Origin: Mycolicibacterium palauense
GTDB lineage: Bacteria > Actinomycetota > Actinomycetes > Mycobacteriales > Mycobacteriaceae
Assembly: GCF_002592005.1 (NCBI RefSeq)
Contig: NZ_NVQF01000049.1
Coordinates: forward strand, 1 to 43,868
Length of the DNA stretch: 43,868 nt
Reading direction: 5' to 3'
Positions 40,083 to 43,868 of this stretch are shown piece after piece. How positions within the stretch are numbered: the first letter of the stretch is position 1; the number at the start of each line of letters is the position of its first letter. Below the pieces are notes generated by a model. It worked only from the letters and a program-made list of their open reading frames with translations. It made no database searches and was not told where the DNA came from. The position numbers were made by a program, and so were the translations under genes.

Positions 40083-40646
40083 CTACGCCAGCGGCGGTCC
40101 CTCGGCCGTCCCGTGCGGGTTGCCCGGCAGCTCCAGCAGCGGCGGCGGCATGCCCGCAACGTCGGTCGGTGCGGCAGATTCGGGTTCGAGCGGGGTGGCC
40201 GGTGGCCTGCCCGCGGCGTCCTCGGTGGACGGCAGCGCAGAGACGCCCGCGCCGACGTTGATGCCGGGGGTCGGTATGCCCGGCGGTTCCAGGCCGCCGG
40301 AGATGCCGTATCGACTGTTGGACGTCACCAGCGGTCCGTCGGCCGGTCCGCTGTTGCCCAGGCGGCTGCCGGGCAGCCCGGTGGCACCCATGGCGGGATC
40401 GACGCTCGAACTGATCTGGGCGCCACGGGAATCGGTGACCGCCGGCGGTCCCACCGCGATGATGTTGTAGGTGTAGTCGAAGCTGCCCGGTTCGGCCTCG
40501 GGCTCGCCGGGCACGTACGGGGGCGGATCGGGAAGGTCGGGTTGGGCCGTGGCGACCGGTGCGATAGGGGCCAACGCCGCGGCGAGGGTCAGAGCGGCCG
40601 GCAGCGCCGTGGCCGCGACGAGGGTGGCGAGCCGGGTGCGGTCCAT
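40083..40646 (-). CDS. Pro-rich secreted protein paired with an MspA porin
   Basis: From ATG 40646 the product has 187 residues: a signal peptide (MDRTRLATLVAATALPAAL onward, probably cut near VATAQ), then a Pro/Gly-rich chain without cysteines in the mature part. The segment FDYTYNIIAVGPPAVTDSRG is the best-conserved-looking piece. The gene lies five bases after the porin stop on the same strand, so the two form an operon. No domain is recognised. It could assist porin insertion or anchor it, but that is only inferred from context. It converges on the surface protein gene. Confidence 0.65.
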   Translation of the reverse strand: MDRTRLATLVAATALPAALTLAAALAPIAPVATAQPDLPDPPPYVPGEPEAEPGSFDYTYNIIAVGPPAVTDSRGAQISSSVDPAMGATGLPGSRLGNSGPADGPLVTSNSRYGISGGLEPPGIPTPGINVGAGVSALPSTEDAAGRPPATPLEPESAAPTDVAGMPPPLLELPGNPHGTAEGPPLA

Positions 40647-40651
40647 GTCCG

Positions 40652-41302
40652 TCAGATCTTGATCGGGTCGCCGTAGACGGCGAACTGGGTGTGGGCCGCG
40701 TCGGTGGAGATCCGCAGGTAGGCGTAGGACCGCACCGTCACGTCGCCGCCGCACGCGTCGGCCTCGATATGGATGTTGTCGATGTCGATCATCGCCCTGC
40801 CGTCCTGGTTGATGACCATGTTGGACAGCGGCAGGTCGACGATGACGCCGGGCTGCAGCACGGTCTGGACGAAGCCCGCGAGGCCGCCGGCCCCACCCAC
40901 CGACGCGTCCGGCAGGATCCCGCCCCCGACGCCGATGCTGCCCAGCGGGGCGACGCCGCCGGTGCCGCCGTACTGCAGGCCCGCCGACACATCGGACTGG
41001 CAGCCGAGCTGGTAGCCGAGGATGAAGATGCTGTCGGTGATCGGACTGGACCCGCCGACGGCGGTCGCGGTCGCCGAGGCGGTGACGAACGCCTCCCGGG
41101 AGTTGTCGGCGTTGGCCAGGTTGGGCACCGAGTTCACGACCTCGTTGTCCACGCGGATGTTGAGCTGCCACCCGTCACGGGAGACCTTGTCGTAGTTCAG
41201 CGGCCGCATGCTGACCGGCTCGGCCTGCACCGGTGTCGCCGCGGCCACCGCGCCGATCAGTGCCGCCGTCACCGCAGTGCCCATTCCCACCCGCCACCGC
41301 AT
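40652..41302 (-). CDS. MspA-family porin
   Basis: A 216-residue protein from ATG 41302, with AGGAG about 8 bases upstream. It has a signal peptide (1-27, ending PVQA), then the MspA beta-barrel plan: ILGYQLG, the Gly-rich GVGGGILP segment, LQPGVIVDLPLSNM, and the C-terminal VRSYAYLRISTDAAHTQFAV and YGDPIKI. MspA forms octameric channels for small hydrophilic molecules in the mycobacterial outer membrane. Unlike MspA it carries two cysteines (Cys101 and Cys184 here), which may form a disulfide, as in divergent paralogues. A small Pro-rich secreted protein follows after five bases. Confidence 0.9.
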   Translation of the reverse strand: MRWRVGMGTAVTAALIGAVAAATPVQAEPVSMRPLNYDKVSRDGWQLNIRVDNEVVNSVPNLANADNSREAFVTASATATAVGGSSPITDSIFILGYQLGCQSDVSAGLQYGGTGGVAPLGSIGVGGGILPDASVGGAGGLAGFVQTVLQPGVIVDLPLSNMVINQDGRAMIDIDNIHIEADACGGDVTVRSYAYLRISTDAAHTQFAVYGDPIKI

Positions 41303-41795
41303 CACCGGTTCTCCTGATCAGCTGGAATTGACGCGGCTGACGCTCGCGGCGAGATTGTAAGCACAACTACCGTTTCCGCGCCGCCCGACGGACGGGGCCG
41401 ACGACGTGTGGCTGTGTCCCTGGGGTTGGATCGATGAACACTCGGTGAACGTGCTGCAGTATGGCGCAGGCTGCAACGGTGGTGACAATTCGTCCGGGGG
41501 CGTTTGTTACCACGGATGGTTGTGTGTGTTTGCGCGGCTGCCGCGTCGGCAGCGTGGTCTGGCGGGGATTCGCCAAATATCCTCTGCCTCAGAGGAAGCC
41601 GGCACACGCTGAGGCCGCAGGCGGTGCCCGCTCCCTTACTTGGCGTCCTTTTCTTCGGCTGTCGAGTTGGCGTGGCGGCGAGGGGTTCGGTTAGGTTGGC
41701 CGTAGCATTACTGGGGAGCGTCCGCGCCATCGTCGGTGCAGTCGGACGTCGACAATTCTGGGGGCCAGCAAGGGGTTATGGGGGTCGGCTAGCAG
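41303..41795. other. Non-coding gap between porin and DUF1800 genes
   Basis: Nearly 500 bases with lower GC and no convincing gene; short frames on either strand look random. It holds the porin promoter near 41354-41359, a 7-base hairpin GCTGCCG/CGGCAGC (41537-41553), and TAGCAT near 41703 that might serve the DUF1800 gene. Probably part of the DUF1800 transfer unit. Confidence 0.4.
41354..41359 (-). promoter_or_regulatory. Porin promoter -10
   Basis: On the minus strand TACAAT (41359-41354), close to the TATAAT consensus, lies about 52 bases before the ATG, giving a leader of about 45 bases with a good ribosome site. GGAAAC upstream on the same strand could be an ECF-type or weak -35. Confidence 0.5.
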
Positions 41796-43115
41796 GTGGG
41801 TGCGCAATCCGACGAATGGATCACCGCGGCGCGGTTACTGCGCCGTAGCGGTTTCGGCACTACCGGCAAGGACGTCGACAAGGTGGTAGCTGCGGGCGAG
41901 ATTTCTTCGACGGTGAAGAAGATGCTAGCTGGCGACCCCGACAGGGATCCGGGTGCCCGCAAGACGCCGATGCCAGAAGTGGAGCTACCCGAACCTCCAG
42001 GTCGCTCTGCGTCCGAGGAGGGGCGACGCCGTTACGGGCGGGAGCTGAATCGACAGATGGAAGAGCTGACGCGATGGTGGGTGCGCCGGATGGCAGCCGT
42101 CGAGCAGCCAGTTCATGAGAAGCTCACTTTTTTGTGGCACAACCACTTCGCCACGTCGGCGGACAAGGTGCGCAAGGCGGCGTTGATGGCTGCGCAAAAC
42201 ATCAAGTTGCGTAGCCTGTGTCTCGGCGACTTCGAAGATCTCGCCTATTCGATGCTCACCGACGCCGCCATGGTCCTCTGGCTCGACGGCAAGGGCAATG
42301 AGGCGGGAGCGCCGAACGAAAACCTGTCGCGAGAATTCATCGAACTGTTCGCCCTAGGCCATGGCAATGGCTACACCGAAGGCGACGTTCGCGAAGGTGC
42401 TCGCGCCTTGACAGGCTGGACAGTCGGTGCGGACGGCGAGGCGAAGTTCGTAAAAGGCCGCCACGATGCCGACGAGAAGGAGGTCCTCGGGGTCTCAGGG
42501 CATCTGGACGCGAAGTGGTTCTGCCGTGCTGTCGTTGGTCACAGAAAGTCGCCGGGCTTCATTGCCAGCCGGCTCTGGCAGCAGCTAGCGTCGGACCAGC
42601 CCGCCGCGGAGCAGACGTTGAGTCATCTGACGAAAGCGTTTGGATCCGACCGCGACCTGCGTGCGCTCACCATCGCGGTTCTGGCTGACCCAGAGTTCCT
42701 AAGAAGTCGCGAGACTGTAGTGACTCCTCCTATCGACTGGGTAATCGGCCTTGTCCGCACGTTGGATGTCCCACTGCATGATTCGAAAGACGTCACCCGA
42801 ATCGAGTGGTTCCTGAGGTCGCTTGGCCAGCTGCCATTCTACCCACCGAGTGTCGGTGGGTGGCCGAGCGGACGTGCGTGGCTGTCGACTTCCGCGGTCG
42901 GTGTTCGCCTTAGCGCGGCTCTCCACGCCGTGGAGAAAGGCGATATCAGTGCTGTCGAATCGGCCGGTAAGTCCGAACGGCTGGACGCGGTGGGCTACCT
43001 GATCGGGGTCGGAGAGTGGTCGGACGCCTCTGCCAAGGCCCTCACGCCGCTCGTGACGGAGCCGGACGCCCTTGTCGTCGCGGCCGTGAACACCCCCGAG
43101 TACCTGACCGCCTAA
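41796..43115 (+). CDS. DUF1800 protein
   Basis: The 439-residue protein has the DUF1800 pattern: WITAARLLRRSGFG at the N terminus, LTFLWHNHFATS near 110, ENLSREFIELFALGHG near 180, YTEGDVREGARALTGW, and FYPPSVGGWPSGRAWLST near 350. DUF1800 and DUF1501 genes are usually adjacent, as here, and the function of the pair is not known. There is no signal peptide of its own. The GTG start lacks a good ribosome site. Its GC content and codon use (agc, cta, gtt, aaa present) are noticeably lower than the neighbours, suggesting separate ancestry. Confidence 0.88.
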   Translation: MGAQSDEWITAARLLRRSGFGTTGKDVDKVVAAGEISSTVKKMLAGDPDRDPGARKTPMPEVELPEPPGRSASEEGRRRYGRELNRQMEELTRWWVRRMAAVEQPVHEKLTFLWHNHFATSADKVRKAALMAAQNIKLRSLCLGDFEDLAYSMLTDAAMVLWLDGKGNEAGAPNENLSREFIELFALGHGNGYTEGDVREGARALTGWTVGADGEAKFVKGRHDADEKEVLGVSGHLDAKWFCRAVVGHRKSPGFIASRLWQQLASDQPAAEQTLSHLTKAFGSDRDLRALTIAVLADPEFLRSRETVVTPPIDWVIGLVRTLDVPLHDSKDVTRIEWFLRSLGQLPFYPPSVGGWPSGRAWLSTSAVGVRLSAALHAVEKGDISAVESAGKSERLDAVGYLIGVGEWSDASAKALTPLVTEPDALVVAAVNTPEYLTA

Positions 43116-43129
43116 GGAGCATCGGTTTC

Positions 43130-43727
43130 GTGTCCTCCCTCAGCCGCCGAACGTTCCTGCACTCGTGTGCGGCCGCCGTCGCGGCGGCGGGGCTGGCGCC
43201 GGCCGCCTCCGTCGCCTGGAGCGACTTGGCGCTGGCGGCATCGGAAAACCCCCTGCACGGCGACTCGGGAATCCTGGTGCTGATCACACTGGGCGGTGGC
43301 AACGACGGCCTGAACACCCTCATTCCCTACGGCGACGACACCTACTACGACAGCCGGTCCGACCTGGCGATCGCGTCGGAGAAGGTCCTCGCACTCGACG
43401 ACGGACTCGGGCTGAATCCGGTCATGCAGGGGCTGTCGAAACTCTACGACCGGAAGTCCCTCGCGATCGTGCGCGGCGTCGGGTACCCCGAGCCCGACCA
43501 CAGCCATTTCCGCTCGATGGACATCTGGCAGTCCGGCTCCACCGACAACGGCGTCACCACCGGCTGGATCGGGCGCTGGCTGGACGCGACCGGAGCGGAT
43601 CCGCTGCGTGCCCTCAACATCGGCTCCCTGGTTCCGAGGCTGGCCGTCGGGGAGAAGGCCACCGCGGCATCGCTGTCGACCGACACCTTTCCGAGCTCGG
43701 ACACACGCGCGCTGGTTCACCGCCTAG
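43130..43727 (+). pseudogene. Tat-exported DUF1501 protein, disrupted by an IS element
   Basis: Starts at GTG 43130 with AAGGAG upstream, 14 bases after the DUF1800 stop. A twin-arginine signal peptide (SRRTFLHSCAAAVAAAG) is followed by the DUF1501 opening LVLITLGGGNDGLNTLIPYG and HSHFRSMDIWQSG, a metal-site-like region. After about 199 residues the frame meets an IS5-type element. Family members have about 400 residues, so half is missing here. The frame reads on into the element for about 20 residues before a stop. Composition is high-GC, unlike DUF1800. The rest may lie beyond the element outside the window. Confidence 0.85.
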
Positions 43728-43868
43728 GTGGTGTCTGTCAATTGCGGACGCGGTGGTTGATGATGATCGCGGCTAGGGTTACCCCTCCGAGGTAGCTCAG
43801 GGCGTACTTGTCGTATCGGGTGGCGATTCCTCGCCAGTGCTTGAAGCGGTTGAAGGATCGCTCGACAG
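43728..43868 (-). mobile_element. IS5-family insertion sequence, 3-prime end
   Basis: The element starts with GGTGGTGTCTGTCA, ten bases before the end of a transposase frame, right after CTAG (43724-43727), the kind of four-base target some IS5 members duplicate. It continues past the window, so the other end and the duplicate cannot be seen. Confidence 0.8.
43738..43868 (-). CDS. IS5-family transposase, C-terminal fragment
   Basis: The last 42 residues of the transposase read on the minus strand: VERSFNRFKHWRGIATRYDK, then a hydrophobic YALSYLGGVTLAAIIINHR, ending VRN. The VERSFNRFK...RYDK run is the conserved C-terminal part of the IS5/IS4-type DDE domain around the catalytic Glu (VERSF). 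The N-terminal part is outside the window. Whether the gene is intact is unknown. Confidence 0.9.
   Translation of the reverse strand, partial: VERSFNRFKHWRGIATRYDKYALSYLGGVTLAAIIINHRVRN

Noticed and set aside
41461..41694. 77-codon frame in the porin-DUF1800 gap
   Set aside because: No ribosome site, no hydrophobic or domain pattern, and several overlapping frames of equal quality.

Overview
The window is high-GC actinobacterial DNA and almost certainly chromosomal DNA of a rapidly growing Mycobacterium (Mycolicibacterium). The marks are an MspA-family porin, a PE-PPE-domain protein, a WXG100 protein, a PknK-like kinase, the MgtA mannosyltransferase, and a menaquinone locus whose gene order follows M. 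tuberculosis from about Rv0547c to the tyrosine tRNA. No tools were run: identities rest on recognisable motifs, protein lengths and synteny.

Layout. 1-1000: a low-GC foreign edge cuts short a short-chain dehydrogenase that is coupled to a membrane protein. 1000-8200: menB, a HAD hydrolase, a tightly overlapping four-gene operon (GT2 glycosyltransferase, short acyl-CoA dehydrogenase, PIG-L deacetylase, NodS-like methyltransferase), then a FadD8-like acyl-CoA synthetase under an apparent KstR site, and a GntR regulator. 8200-11100: a divergent FAD/Fe-S D-2-hydroxyacid dehydrogenase with a palindromic operator at its start. 11100-23950: the menaquinone/isoprenoid block menC, (GlxA regulator + DJ-1 protein), bpoC-like hydrolase, menD, a DUF3592-like membrane protein, a DsbA-like lipoprotein, mgtA, an SDR, menG, menJ, grcC1 and htpX. 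23950-30090: PE-PPE protein, small secreted protein, gpsA, orphan WXG100, Baeyer-Villiger monooxygenase, YajQ and tRNA-Tyr. 30090-43868: an accessory region without the M. tuberculosis order, with two lipoproteins, a kinase-STAND ATPase fusion, an esterase preceded by a small leaderless ORF, an acyltransferase, a large Ig-repeat surface protein, a Pro-rich secreted protein paired with an MspA porin, and a DUF1800/DUF1501 pair. The DUF1501 gene is disrupted by an IS5-type element that runs off the right edge.

Working together. menB, menC, menD, menG and menJ make the naphthoquinone ring, methylate it and reduce one isoprene unit; grcC1 probably supplies the polyprenyl tail. gpsA, mgtA and the PlsC-like acyltransferase serve glycerolipid and glycolipid synthesis. 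The FadD8-like enzyme under a KstR-type site points to sterol or fatty-acid catabolism.

Most interesting signals: the NodS/PIG-L/GT2/acyl-CoA dehydrogenase operon, whose enzyme set parallels the reactions that build lipo-chitooligosaccharides but which I cannot tie to a known product; two families of dispersed palindromic intergenic repeats placed exactly at gene ends; a run of genes with TAnnnT boxes 6-7 nt before the start codon (predicted leaderless mRNAs); overlapping divergent -10 boxes between menJ and grcC1; a near-perfect CRP site; and a leaderless small ORF overlapping an esterase start.
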